Below are positions 16,834 through 24,998 of a DNA stretch of 64,000 nt, one piece after another. The notes under the pieces were generated by a model. It saw only the letters and a list, made by a program, of their open reading frames with translations. It searched no databases and was not told the DNA's origin. How positions within the stretch are numbered: position 1 is the first letter of the stretch; the number at the start of each line of letters is the position of its first letter. A program made the translations under genes and the position numbers. Origin of the DNA: Tardiphaga robiniae (GTDB lineage: Bacteria > Pseudomonadota > Alphaproteobacteria > Rhizobiales > Xanthobacteraceae); assembly GCF_013359755.1 (NCBI RefSeq), contig NZ_JABMCJ010000085.1, positions 124,001-188,000 on the forward strand, read 5' to 3'.

Positions 16834-17724
16834 GTGTCAGTCATGCGGAAATCCAGCATATTCGTCCTTTCTGCTGTCCTGTCGCTTGTCACGGCGATCG
16901 TCCCGGCGCGGGCGCAGGACAAGATCGATGTCGTCGCCAGCTTCTCTATCCTCGGTGACTTCGTGCGCAATGTCGGGGGCGAGCGAGTCGCTGTAACGAC
17001 CCTGGTCGGCCCGAATGGGGATGCGCATGTCTACACACCGACGCCGCGTGACGCGAAAAAGATCGCCGATGCGAAGCTTGTGGTGGTCAATGGCCTCGGC
17101 TTCGAAGGCTGGCTGCCGCGGTTGGTGAAATCATCGGGTGGTAAGGCTGTCATCGTCACCGCAACCCAGGGCATCGCACCGCGCAAGCTCGACTCGCACG
17201 AGGATCCGCACGCCTGGCAATCGGTGGGCAATGCCAAGGTCTATGTCGCAAACATTCGCGATGCGCTGGCCAAGGCCGATCCGGCCGGGGCCGACATCTA
17301 CAAGGCGAACGCCGAGGCCTATCTCGCGAAGCTGACTGCCCTCGACAGTGACGTGAAGGCGGCTGTGGCTTCCATCCCCGCGGCGCACCGCAAGGTGATC
17401 TCGACCCATGATGCCTTCGGCTATTTCGCGGCGGCCTATGGTATCGAATTCATCGCGCCGCAGGGCGTTTCGACGGATTCCGAGCCCAGCGCCAAGGATA
17501 TCGCGGTCATCATCACTCAGCTCAAGATCTCGAAAATTCCGGCGGTTTTTCTGGAAAACATCGCCGATCCCCGGCTGATGCGCCGGATCGCCGCCGAGAC
17601 CGGGGCAAAAATCGGCGGAACGCTGTATTCGGACAGTCTGACGGCCGAAAACGGCGATGCACCCACTTACATTGATATGGTCAGGCACAATATAAAGGCG
17701 CTGACGAGCGCGCTGACCAGTTAG
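16834..17724 (+). CDS. znuA: zinc ABC transporter periplasmic binding protein
   Basis: A 296-residue cluster A-I binding protein with a signal peptide (cleavage near VPARAQ). The expected ligands are three His and one Asp: GDAHVYTPTP, EDPHAW, ISTHDAFGYF and YSDSL. The His in the third position, where manganese proteins carry Glu, supports zinc. It lacks the long His/Asp-rich loop of classical ZnuA and so resembles AztC-type proteins. That function may be supplied by the separate His-rich peptide at the head of the operon (inference). It starts two bases after the znuB stop; a Met three residues in (MRKSS) is an alternative start. Confidence 0.9.
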   Translation: MSVMRKSSIFVLSAVLSLVTAIVPARAQDKIDVVASFSILGDFVRNVGGERVAVTTLVGPNGDAHVYTPTPRDAKKIADAKLVVVNGLGFEGWLPRLVKSSGGKAVIVTATQGIAPRKLDSHEDPHAWQSVGNAKVYVANIRDALAKADPAGADIYKANAEAYLAKLTALDSDVKAAVASIPAAHRKVISTHDAFGYFAAAYGIEFIAPQGVSTDSEPSAKDIAVIITQLKISKIPAVFLENIADPRLMRRIAAETGAKIGGTLYSDSLTAENGDAPTYIDMVRHNIKALTSALTS

Positions 17725-17774
17725 CGCAGGGGCCCCCTGCTGCCGGCGCTGCACAAGACCCCGCCGGAGAGATC

Positions 17775-18818
17775 ATGTCTGAAGCGACTGCCAACAAAAT
17801 TCCCGTGACCGTGCTGACCGGCTATCTCGGCGCCGGCAAGACCACGCTGTTGAACCGCATCCTGTCGGAAAATCACGGAAAGAAATACGCTGTGATCGTC
17901 AACGAATTCGGCGAGATCGGCATCGACAACGATCTCATCATCGGCGCCGATGAAGAAGTGTTCGAGATGAACAACGGCTGCGTCTGCTGCACCGTGCGCG
18001 GCGACCTCGTGCGCATTCTCGACGGTCTCATGAAGCGCAAGGGCAAGTTCGACGCGATCATCGTGGAGACCACGGGTCTCGCCGATCCCGCGCCGGTGGC
18101 GCAGACCTTCTTCGTCGACGAAGACGTGCAGGCCCATGCACGGCTCGATGCCGTCGTGACCGTGGCCGATGCCAAATGGCTGAGCGACCGCCTTAAGGAT
18201 GCGCCGGAAGCCAAGAACCAGATCGCCTTCGCCGACGTCATCGTGCTGAACAAGATCGATCTTGTGTCGAAGGCTGAGCTCGCCGAAGTCGAGGCGCGCA
18301 TTCGCGCCATCAACCCCTATGCGAAGCTGCACAAGACCGAACGCGCGCAGGTGAAGCTGTCCGACGTCCTGGAGCGTGGCGCCTTCGATCTCGATCGTAT
18401 TCTGGAGATCGAACCGGAATTCCTCAACGCGGACGACGGTCACGATCATCATGACCACGATCACGGCCATCATCACCATCATGATCACGGCCACGGTGGT
18501 CTGAAGCACTATCACGACGAGGATATGCACTCGATGTCGCTGCGTACCGACAAGGCGCTCGATGCATCGACCTTCATGCCGTGGCTGCAGGATCTGATGG
18601 CCAAGGAGGGCGGCAAGATTTTGCGCTCCAAAGGTATCCTGTCGTTCTCCGGCGACGACGACCGCTACGTGTTTCAGGGCGTGCACATGATGCTCGAAGG
18701 CGATCATCAGCGGCCGTGGAAGGACGGCGAGAAGCGCGAAAGCCGTCTTGTCTTTATCGGTCGCGATCTGCCCGAGCAGCTGATCCGCGACGGCTTCGAA
18801 CGCTGCATCCCCGCCTGA
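17775..18818 (+). CDS. COG0523-family (CobW/ZigA-like) zinc GTPase with His-rich insert
   Basis: A 347-residue G3E GTPase. Walker A GYLGAGKTTLLNRIL, the metal-site CxCC motif in NNGCVCCTVRGDL, switch segment VETTGLADPAPVA and base-recognition NKID are all present. A His/Asp-rich insert (about residues 223-255, 15 histidines) precedes the C-terminal CobW_C domain. In the family, Zur-regulated members (ZigA, YeiR, ZagA, ZNG1) bind zinc and deliver it to client proteins in zinc shortage. Position 50 bases after znuA places it in the zinc regulon. The spacer holds a 15-base perfect palindrome (GCAGGGG-C-CCCCTGC). The TGATG junction couples it to the WD40 gene. Confidence 0.9.
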   Translation: MSEATANKIPVTVLTGYLGAGKTTLLNRILSENHGKKYAVIVNEFGEIGIDNDLIIGADEEVFEMNNGCVCCTVRGDLVRILDGLMKRKGKFDAIIVETTGLADPAPVAQTFFVDEDVQAHARLDAVVTVADAKWLSDRLKDAPEAKNQIAFADVIVLNKIDLVSKAELAEVEARIRAINPYAKLHKTERAQVKLSDVLERGAFDLDRILEIEPEFLNADDGHDHHDHDHGHHHHHDHGHGGLKHYHDEDMHSMSLRTDKALDASTFMPWLQDLMAKEGGKILRSKGILSFSGDDDRYVFQGVHMMLEGDHQRPWKDGEKRESRLVFIGRDLPEQLIRDGFERCIPA

Positions 18819-19840
18819 TGATGTCCGATTTCAATCCGCTGCAGGAGCAGGAATCCATCGTTTCGGTCACCGACCGCGTGTTGCCGGTGGCCATCGGTGC
18901 GTCGGTCACATCAGTGCATTTTCTCGGCGACAAGGCTGCCTTTGTCGGCGCCGAGGAGAAGGTGACGCTGGTCGATCCGGCAGGCGCGATGTCGCCGGTC
19001 GAGGTCGCGTTCGGTGGCATCCTGTGCTCGACCTCCGACGGCAAGCGCATCGTGATGGGCTGCGACGACGGCAAGGTCGTCGTGCTCGACCGCGACGGCA
19101 CAGTCTCGACCTTTGCGACCGACGCCAAGAGGCGCTGGATCGACAGTGTAGCTTTGCATCCCGACGGCGCTGTTGCGTGGTCGGCGGGCAAGACGGCCTT
19201 CGTGCAGGCGCCGAAGGGCGAGGTGAAATTCTTCGAGGTGCCATCGACCGTTGGCGGCCTTGCATTCGCGCCCAAAGGGCTGCGGCTTGCGATAGCCCAC
19301 TACAATGGCGTGACGCTGTGGTTTCCCAACATGGCCGGCAATGCCGAAGTGCTGGAATGGGCCGGTTCGCATCTCGGCGTGACCTTCAGCCCGGACAACA
19401 AGTTTCTGGTCACCGCGATGCATGAGCCGGCGCTACATGGCTGGCGTCTCGTCGACGGCAAGCACATGCGCATGACCGGCTATCCCGCACGCGTGCGCTC
19501 GATTTCCTGGAGCGCCGGCGGCAAGGGTCTCGCGACCTCGGGCGCCGATACGGTCATCATCTGGCCGTTTGCCAGCAAGGACGGCCCGATGGGCAAGGAG
19601 CCGGCGATGCTGGCGCCGCTCAAGGCCAAGGTCACCATGGTGGCCTGTCATCCCAAGCAGGACATTCTGGCCGCCGGTTACAGTGACGGCACTATCCTGA
19701 TGGTTCGCATGACCGATGGCGCGGAAATTCTGGTGCGGGCCAACAAAGGGCAGCCCGTCAGCGCGCTGGCCTGGAATGCCAAGGGTACGCTGCTGGCTTT
19801 TGCCGATCAGGACGGCGACGCCGGGCTGCTGGAGCTGTAG
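18818..19840 (+). CDS. cytosolic WD40 beta-propeller protein linked to the zinc GTPase
   Basis: A protein of about 340 residues made of repeated WD40-like blades. Each blade has a GH/SD-type turn and a hydrophobic strand ending, for example LCSTSDGKRIVMGCDDGKVV, LGVTFSPDNKFLVTAMHEPA, VRSISWSAGGKGLATSGADT and VSALAWNAKGTLLAFADQDG. About seven blades are expected, which would close a propeller. No signal peptide is seen, so it is not a periplasmic AztD-type zinc chaperone. Its start overlaps the GTPase stop (TGATG), implying coupled synthesis and perhaps a complex. Such scaffolds usually bind proteins; a role as adaptor or client for the zinc GTPase is inference. ATG at 18818 or 18821. Confidence 0.8.
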   Translation: MMSDFNPLQEQESIVSVTDRVLPVAIGASVTSVHFLGDKAAFVGAEEKVTLVDPAGAMSPVEVAFGGILCSTSDGKRIVMGCDDGKVVVLDRDGTVSTFATDAKRRWIDSVALHPDGAVAWSAGKTAFVQAPKGEVKFFEVPSTVGGLAFAPKGLRLAIAHYNGVTLWFPNMAGNAEVLEWAGSHLGVTFSPDNKFLVTAMHEPALHGWRLVDGKHMRMTGYPARVRSISWSAGGKGLATSGADTVIIWPFASKDGPMGKEPAMLAPLKAKVTMVACHPKQDILAAGYSDGTILMVRMTDGAEILVRANKGQPVSALAWNAKGTLLAFADQDGDAGLLEL

Positions 19841-19849
19841 CTCTTTCAC

Positions 19850-19864
19850 CTCCCCTGTGGGGAG
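19850..19864. repeat. short CTCCCC palindrome
   Basis: CTCCCC-TGT-GGGGAG, ten bases after the WD40 stop. It resembles the palindrome at 52067-52087 and so is probably a small dispersed element that may also act as a weak terminator; there is no T-run. Confidence 0.4.
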
Positions 19865-19936
19865 AGGGAGTTCACGACGGTTGGTGCGAGGCGGCATTGT
19901 CATCCGCCCGTCACTTCCTGTACGCATGCAGGCATC

Positions 19937-20653
19937 ATGCGATTTTTGGCGACATTCCAGACTTACGACTTCCTCGACACGCTGCTCAGCCTGGCCACGG
20001 CCTTTGTGCTGGGCACGCTGATCGGTGCGGAGCGACAATATCGCCAGCGCACCGCGGGCCTGCGCACCAATGTGTTGGTGGCGCTCGGGGCGGCCGCTTT
20101 CGTCGATCTCGCAATGCAGCTGCACGGTGCCGATGGCGCGGTGCGCGTGATCGCCTATGTCGTCTCCGGCATTGGCTTTCTCGGCGCGGGCGTCATCATG
20201 AAGGAAGGCACCAATGTGCGCGGCCTCAATACGGCAGCGACGCTGTGGAGTTCGGCCGCGGTGGGCTCCTGCGCCGGCGCGGACATGATCGCACAGGCTA
20301 TCGCGCTTACCGTTTTCGTGCTGGCCGGCAATACGCTGCTGCGGCCGCTGGTCAATGCGATCAACCGGGCGCCGCTGGACGCGAAGTCGTCCGAAGTGAC
20401 CTATTACGTGCGGCTCACGGTCTCCCCCGAGGTGGTGCCCGAGATGCGCGAGCGCCTGCAGGAGGCGCTGGAAGCCGCAAAATATCCGGTCGGCGATGTC
20501 GATGTGATCGAGCAGAGCGACACCCAGCAGGAGATCGTGGCCACGCTGGTCTCGACGGCCGTCGATCCCAAGGAGCTGGATGCCGTGGCCGCCCGGCTCG
20601 AGGCGTATGCCGGCGTGCGCAACGCCACATGGGACGTCAGCACCAAGGACTAG
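19937..20653 (+). CDS. MgtC/SapB-family membrane protein
   Basis: A 238-residue protein with an N-terminal MgtC domain of about five helices (LLSLATAFVLGTLIGAERQY, GLRTNVLVALGAAAFV, VVSGIGFLGAGVIMKEG, NVRGLNTAATLWSSAAVGS) and a C-terminal cytoplasmic ACT-like domain. MgtC proteins are linked to growth in low magnesium and to survival inside hosts, by modulating ATP synthase or phosphate/potassium balance rather than by transport. It lies 97 bases after the WD40 gene; a CTCCCC-TGT-GGGGAG hairpin (19850-19864) in the gap may end the zinc transcript. Confidence 0.88.
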   Translation: MRFLATFQTYDFLDTLLSLATAFVLGTLIGAERQYRQRTAGLRTNVLVALGAAAFVDLAMQLHGADGAVRVIAYVVSGIGFLGAGVIMKEGTNVRGLNTAATLWSSAAVGSCAGADMIAQAIALTVFVLAGNTLLRPLVNAINRAPLDAKSSEVTYYVRLTVSPEVVPEMRERLQEALEAAKYPVGDVDVIEQSDTQQEIVATLVSTAVDPKELDAVAARLEAYAGVRNATWDVSTKD

Positions 20654-20759
20654 TCGTCCAGAAGAAGTCCAGGGCGCCATAGGCGATCTGCGACTTTCCG
20701 GCTCGGGAACTTTGGCGGCCGGCTCCCGTTGTCACCGCACATTAACTGCGGTGGATGCC

Positions 20760-21098
20760 ATGATCCCGACGACCCAGACGCGCGTGTTCCGGACGTATTT
20801 CACGATCGCGATCTTGGCGACCGCAGCAGGATTGGGCGCATCGACGTCGGCAATGGCGCGGCTCACGCTGACGCCACCATCCGCTCGATTTGCCCAGGCG
20901 ACGCCGCCACTGCAGTCGACGCCTGGTGCCGAAAACAAGCCGTCGGCCCCCGCAGAACCCGCGACCACCGGCCAGCGCCCGCAGGAAACGCCGCCGCAGC
21001 CGGCGCGTCCGGATGCAGAAGCACGCGATGCCGGTGCCAAGCCGGCGCTGCCACCAGCGCCGGCTGAGAAGACCGCGCCGCCGATCACCACGAAATAG
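20760..21098 (+). CDS. exported Pro/Ala-rich small protein
   Basis: A 112-residue protein with a hydrophobic N-terminal segment ([22 protein letters not shown]) that looks like a signal peptide, followed by a low-complexity Pro/Ala/Glu-rich tail without cysteines or recognisable motifs. Comparable short proline-rich exported proteins are common in Bradyrhizobiaceae, but no function is known. The ATG at 20760 puts the signal sequence at the N-terminus; the frame is open further upstream. Codon use is compatible with a real gene, but low complexity makes this uncertain. Confidence 0.45.
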   Translation: MIPTTQTRVFRTYFTIAILATAAGLGASTSAMARLTLTPPSARFAQATPPLQSTPGAENKPSAPAEPATTGQRPQETPPQPARPDAEARDAGAKPALPPAPAEKTAPPITTK

Positions 21099-21125
21099 CG
21101 GAGCTTTCGAGGTCGCTGTCAAAGT

Positions 21126-21235
21126 CCCTCATGGTGAGGAGGCGCATTTGCGCCGTCTCGAACCATGAGGCCGGTTCTCCCAGTGTGCCGCCATCCTTCG
21201 AGACGCGCGCGAAGAGCGCGCTCCTCAGGATGAGG
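21126..21235. repeat. paired-palindrome intergenic repeat, copy 1
   Basis: Two adjacent stem-loops. The first has arms CCTCATGGT / ACCATGAGG with an inner GGCGC/GCGCC pair; the second has CATCCT / AGGATG with an inner GC-rich stem. The same arrangement recurs at 22088, 22605 and, reversed, at 53652. Confidence 0.85.
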
Positions 21236-21325
21236 CCGGTGTTTGTTGACGCTGCCCGCACAATAGTCTCGCCAGTTTCATCGACCGCCTTCATACTCCC
21301 TGCCAACAGTTTCATAGGGGGCACC

Positions 21326-22066
21326 ATGAAGATCGAAGATATCAGGCGTAACGCCTATTCGATGCCGCTGACCAATCCGTCGTTTCCGCGCGGGCCCTAC
21401 AAATTCTACGACCGCGAATATTTCATCATCAGCTATCGCACCGACATGGACGCGCTGCAGGCCGTGGTGCCGGAGCCCCTGGAAATCATCGATAATATCG
21501 TGAAATATGAATTTATCCGCATGCCGGATTCCACCGGCTTCGGCGACTATACCGAGACCGGGCAGGCAATCCCTGTACGTCTCAACGGCGTCGAGGGCGT
21601 CTATATCCATTCGATGTATCTCGACGACGATGCGCCGATTGCCGGTGGCCGCGAGCTCTGGGGCTTCCCGAAGAAGCGCGCGACCCCGAAGATCGTGGTG
21701 GAGAGCGACGTGCTGGTCGGCACGCTGCATTACGGCTCCGTGCTCTGCGCGTCAGGCACTATGGGCTACAAGCACCGGCCGGTGGATCATGACACGGTGA
21801 TGCATGCGCTGACGGTGCCAAACTTTATTCTGAAGATCATCCCGCATGTGGACGGCTCGCCGCGCATCTGCGAACTGGTGCGCTATCACCTGGAAGAGAT
21901 CAATCTCAAGGAAGCCTGGACCGGGCCTGCCGCGCTTGGCCTGTTTCCACATGCGCTGGCGGATGTGGCGCGGTTGCCGGTGAAAGAGGTCGTGTCGGCA
22001 TTGCACTTCAAGTGCGACCTGACGCTGGGATTGGGCGAAGTGGCGTTTGATTATCTGGCCAAATAG
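21326..22066 (+). CDS. acetoacetate decarboxylase family protein
   Basis: A 246-residue protein, the normal length of acetoacetate decarboxylase (244 in Clostridium), which converts acetoacetate to acetone and CO2 through a Schiff base. The catalytic pair of lysines is preserved as Lys116-Lys117 in [15 protein letters not shown], and the flanking [17 protein letters not shown] matches the family. Members in soil bacteria may act on other beta-keto acids, so the substrate is not certain. The ATG at 21326 has a GGGG stretch upstream; the longer open frame includes repeat element sequence and is not used. It stands alone between repeats. Confidence 0.9.
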   Translation: MKIEDIRRNAYSMPLTNPSFPRGPYKFYDREYFIISYRTDMDALQAVVPEPLEIIDNIVKYEFIRMPDSTGFGDYTETGQAIPVRLNGVEGVYIHSMYLDDDAPIAGGRELWGFPKKRATPKIVVESDVLVGTLHYGSVLCASGTMGYKHRPVDHDTVMHALTVPNFILKIIPHVDGSPRICELVRYHLEEINLKEAWTGPAALGLFPHALADVARLPVKEVVSALHFKCDLTLGLGEVAFDYLAK

Positions 22067-22087
22067 GAAGCGGGCGCCTCTGCCCGA

Positions 22088-22199
22088 CCCTCATGGTGAG
22101 GAGGCGTTCTTGCGCCGTCTCGAACCATGAGGCCGAGGTGTCGAAGTGTGCGGCCATCCTTCGAGACGGCGCTGAAGAAGCGCCTCCTCAGGATGAGGG
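22088..22199. repeat. paired-palindrome intergenic repeat, copy 2
   Basis: Same two-stem layout as copy 1 (CCTCATGGTGAGGAGGC... ACCATGAGG, then CATCCTTCGAGACGGC... CTCAGGATGAGG). It begins 21 bases after the acetoacetate decarboxylase stop and its right end overlaps the last codons of the GIY-YIG gene. Confidence 0.85.
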
Positions 22200-22517
22200 C
22201 TGAGCATGTTGTGGTTTCCGTAAGTGAGGTAACTTGCGTCGAGCAAGTTGCTTTAATATCGCGAAGTCGCCACGGATCAGCGCTTCTTTCTTCGCCCTGC
22301 TCCAGCGCTTGAGTTTACGCTCATTCTCGATCGCGTCGGTGATGCGCTCAAACCATTGCGAATACAACAGTTCGACAGGTCTGCGTGTAGACGTATAGCC
22401 GGGAAAGGTGCCGGCGTTGTGCTGGGCTATTCTGATGTCGAGCGAGGTGCGTGTGATGCCGATATAATAACTCCCGTCGGCACACCTCACGATATAGAGA
22501 AACGCACCGTCCAGCAT
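22188..22517 (-). CDS. GIY-YIG nuclease-domain protein
   Basis: A 109-residue protein of the small GIY-YIG family (UPF0213/YhbQ-like). The motif is seen as FLYIVRCADGSYYIGITRT, with the downstream Arg in DIRIAQHN and a Glu in ENERKLKRWSRAKKEALI. GIY-YIG domains cleave DNA; small stand-alone members are of uncertain role. The gene lies between paired-palindrome repeats: its last codons overlap copy 2 and copy 3 begins about 90 bases beyond its start. A link between this protein and the repeats is inference from position. Confidence 0.85.
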   Translation of the reverse strand: MLDGAFLYIVRCADGSYYIGITRTSLDIRIAQHNAGTFPGYTSTRRPVELLYSQWFERITDAIENERKLKRWSRAKKEALIRGDFAILKQLARRKLPHLRKPQHAQPSS

Positions 22518-22604
22518 GGATCGGCTCCATTCTCGGAGAAGTTGAAAGTTCCAATCTCGAGAATGGAGCAGTCGTTCGCACTGTCAAGCTGCTCTGCAGC
22601 CCAA

Positions 22605-22737
22605 CCCTCACAGTGAGGAGGTGCTTCTTCAGTGTCGTCTCGAACCATGAGACCCCGGAGCTGCAGCTTGCGGCCATCCTTCGAGACAAAAATGGCGGCT
22701 GCGAGATGCAGCCGCCATTTGCTCCTCAGGATGAGGG
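22605..22737. repeat. paired-palindrome intergenic repeat, copy 3 with altered second stem
   Basis: The left stem is degenerate (CCCTCACAGTGAGGAGG ... CGAACCATGAGA). In the right unit the usual inner stem is replaced by a strong hairpin, AAATGGCGGCTGC-GAGAT-GCAGCCGCCATTT, between the outer CATCCTTCGAGAC and GCTCCTCAGGATGAGG arms. It ends 12 bases after the homospermidine synthase stop and could serve as its terminator. Confidence 0.8.
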
Positions 22738-22748
22738 CGGAGTGTTCG

Positions 22749-24194
22749 CTACCGCACCAGCACGTTCTTGAACTGCCACGGATCGCTCGTATCGATATCT
22801 TCCGGGAACAGGCCCGGGCGGCCTTCGAGCGGCGTCCAGTCGGTGTAGTAGCCCTTCACCGGGCCGAGATAGGGTGTCTGGATCTCCAGCAGCCGCTCGA
22901 AGTCGATCTCGTCGGCCTCGACGATGCCTTCGGTCGGGTGCTCCAGCGCCCACACCATGCCGCCGAGCACGGCCGAGGTCACCTGCAGGCCGGTGGCGTT
23001 CTGATAGGGCGCGAGTTCACGCGTCTCCTCGATGGAGAGCTGCGAGCCGAACCAGTAGGCATTGTTGTCGTGGCCGTAGAGCAGCACACCGAGTTCGTCG
23101 ATACCGTCGACGATTTCGTTTTCGTCGAGGATGTGGTGCTTCGTCTGCATCTTGCCGGAGCCGAACATCTCGTGCAGCGACAGCACGGCATCGTCCGCCG
23201 GGTGATAGGCATAGTGGCAGGTCGGCCGGAACACCGCGGTGCCCGACGCGTCACGCACCGTGAAATAATCGGAGATCGAGATCGACTCGTTGTGGGTGAC
23301 GAGGAAGCCGTATTGCGCGCCGCGCGTCGGGCACCAGGTGCGCACGCGCGTATTGGCGCCGGGCTGCATCAGGTAGATCGCAGCGCCGCAGCCGGCCTCA
23401 TGGGTGTGTGCATTCTCCGGCATCCACTTTTCATGGGTGCCCCAGCCGAGTTCGGACGGCTGCACGCCTTCCGAGAGGAAGCCTTCGACCGACCAGGTGT
23501 TGACGAAGACCTCCGGCGGCTTCGGCGACTTGGAGCGTTGCGTGTCGCGCTCAGCGATGTGGACGCCCTTGATGCCGGCCTGCCGCATCAGGTCCGCCCA
23601 TTCGGCCTTGGTCTTCGGCTGCGGGGCGTTGAGCTTCAGGTCGGAGGCGACATTCAGCAGCGCCTGCTTGACGAAGAAGGAGACCATGCCGGGATTGGCG
23701 CCGCAGCAGGAGACCGCCGTGGTCGAGCCGGGCTTGCGGGCCTTCTTGGCGGCCAGCGTCGTTTCGCGCAAAGCGTAGTTGGAGCGCGCTTCGGCGCCCT
23801 TCGATGCGTCGAAATAGAAGCCGAGCCAGGGCTCGTTGACCGTGTCGATGTAGAGCGCGCCGAGCTCGTTGCAGAGCTCCATGATATCGACCGAGCCGGT
23901 ATCGACCGACAGGTTGACGCAAAAACCCTGGCCGCCGCCCTCAGTGAGGAGCGGCGTCAGCAGTTCGCGATAATTCTCCCTGGTCAGCCCCTGCTGGATG
24001 AAGCGCAGGCCATGCTTGTCGCACAGCGCCTTGCGGCCTTCATCCTTGGGGTCGAGCACGGTGATGCGCGACTTGTCGTAGTCGAGATGCCGCTCGATCA
24101 TCGGCACCATGCCCTTGCCGATCGAGCCGAAGCCGACGATCACGATGGGGCCAGTGATCTTCGCGTAGATCGGCGAGGCGGGGGATGAGGACAT
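22749..24194 (-). CDS. hss: homospermidine synthase
   Basis: A 481-residue enzyme of the saccharopine-dehydrogenase-like homospermidine synthase family, close in length to the Blastochloris viridis enzyme. It makes sym-homospermidine from putrescine using NAD+ as a prosthetic redox cofactor. The dinucleotide fold is visible at the N-terminus (IVIVGFGSIGKGMVPMIERH), followed by VNLSVDTGSVDIMELCNELG, YIDTVNEPWLGFYFD and a GANPGMVSFFVKQALL segment. Homospermidine is the main polyamine of many alphaproteobacteria. The putrescine supplier, ornithine decarboxylase, lies 2 kb upstream on the same strand, separated by rnk, a Rid gene and a GNAT gene. Confidence 0.93.
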   Translation of the reverse strand: MSSSPASPIYAKITGPIVIVGFGSIGKGMVPMIERHLDYDKSRITVLDPKDEGRKALCDKHGLRFIQQGLTRENYRELLTPLLTEGGGQGFCVNLSVDTGSVDIMELCNELGALYIDTVNEPWLGFYFDASKGAEARSNYALRETTLAAKKARKPGSTTAVSCCGANPGMVSFFVKQALLNVASDLKLNAPQPKTKAEWADLMRQAGIKGVHIAERDTQRSKSPKPPEVFVNTWSVEGFLSEGVQPSELGWGTHEKWMPENAHTHEAGCGAAIYLMQPGANTRVRTWCPTRGAQYGFLVTHNESISISDYFTVRDASGTAVFRPTCHYAYHPADDAVLSLHEMFGSGKMQTKHHILDENEIVDGIDELGVLLYGHDNNAYWFGSQLSIEETRELAPYQNATGLQVTSAVLGGMVWALEHPTEGIVEADEIDFERLLEIQTPYLGPVKGYYTDWTPLEGRPGLFPEDIDTSDPWQFKNVLVR

Positions 24195-24274
24195 CAGCTT
24201 CTAACTCCAGACAGGATCAAGATGAACGCGCTGCGTCGTGCGCGGTTGGGAAAGGACAGTGACGATGTGACATC

Positions 24275-24302
24275 AGAATGAAATTTCGGGAATGAAATCT
24301 CG
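24275..24302. repeat. tandem 14-base direct repeat upstream of hss
   Basis: AGAATGAAATTTCG followed immediately by GGAATGAAATCTCG, 12 of 14 positions alike, about 80 bases upstream of the hss start. The position and helical spacing suit an operator for a direct-repeat-binding regulator, or part of the promoter. No regulator is identified. Confidence 0.4.
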
Positions 24303-24322
24303 ATGCCGGTATTAAATGCAGC

Positions 24323-24727
24323 TCAGCGCCGTATGCCGACCGAGAGAACGGTCAGCGAACGTGGTTCCCCCGAGGGCGTCTCGAATGTAATGGACTGCCC
24401 CGCAGAAAGGCCGATAAGCGCGGCTCCGATCGGGGTCAATACCGAAATTCGCCCGGCGTCCACGTCGGCGGAGGTCGGATAGACGAGTGTGACGTGCTTT
24501 TCCTGCCCGCTGATATCGTCGCGGAACGTCACATCGGACTCCATGCCGACGATTCCGGGCAATGGATGAGTATCGGGCACGATCGTCGCGCGCTCAACTT
24601 CGCCGGCCAGAAAGTCGGCGGTCACGGGGGACTTCTCTGCAGCGGCCTCGGCCAGTACGCCGAGACGCTCACCGTCGCTGCGGCGGAGTGTGATGGGCGG
24701 CAGCTCAGTGCGAAGGGAATGGATCAT
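24323..24727 (-). CDS. rnk: nucleoside diphosphate kinase regulator Rnk (GreA/GreB C-terminal domain)
   Basis: A protein of about 134 residues with the FKBP-like C-terminal domain of GreA/GreB (VTFRDDISGQEKHVTLVYPT, ISVLTPIGAALIGLSAGQSI, F-ETPSG) and a short N-terminal helical part, as in Rnk. Rnk binds RNA polymerase through this domain without Gre-type cleavage activity and affects nucleotide pools. The ATG at 24727 gives the family length; upstream in-frame options (GTG at 24736, ATG at 24778) would add a non-family N-terminus. About 270 bases upstream of it hold no other gene. Confidence 0.8.
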   Translation of the reverse strand: MIHSLRTELPPITLRRSDGERLGVLAEAAAEKSPVTADFLAGEVERATIVPDTHPLPGIVGMESDVTFRDDISGQEKHVTLVYPTSADVDAGRISVLTPIGAALIGLSAGQSITFETPSGEPRSLTVLSVGIRR

Positions 24728-24998
24728 GGGTTTCACAGCCAAATGACGCCCGGCGCGCAAAGCGCCCGAGCATGCCAAGAATGATGAGGATGTTGAAATC
24801 GAACAAGCCCGGACGGCACGCGCGCGTGCGCCCGGGTCACATTCCTGCTTGAAGGTGACCGGCGCGGAGCAGTAAGCGGTTGCGGGGCAGGTTCGTCATG
24901 ATGGCCGAAACCTATGTATCCTGCAGTGAAAGTCAACCGGCGATGGCGCCGTTGCGAGCAGCGACGTCAAACGGGTGTGCCTGACGCGCGGTTGACGA

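Noticed and set aside
18818-19840. AztD-type periplasmic zinc chaperone
   Set aside because: The propeller protein has no signal peptide and follows a cytosolic GTPase, so a cytosolic role is more likely.
21126-22737. CRISPR array
   Set aside because: The repeats are palindromic, unevenly spaced over kilobases and without regular spacers, so they are dispersed intergenic elements.
22632-24188. 518-residue plus-strand open frame opposite hss
   Set aside because: Antisense shadow; starts inside repeat copy 3 and shows no known motif.
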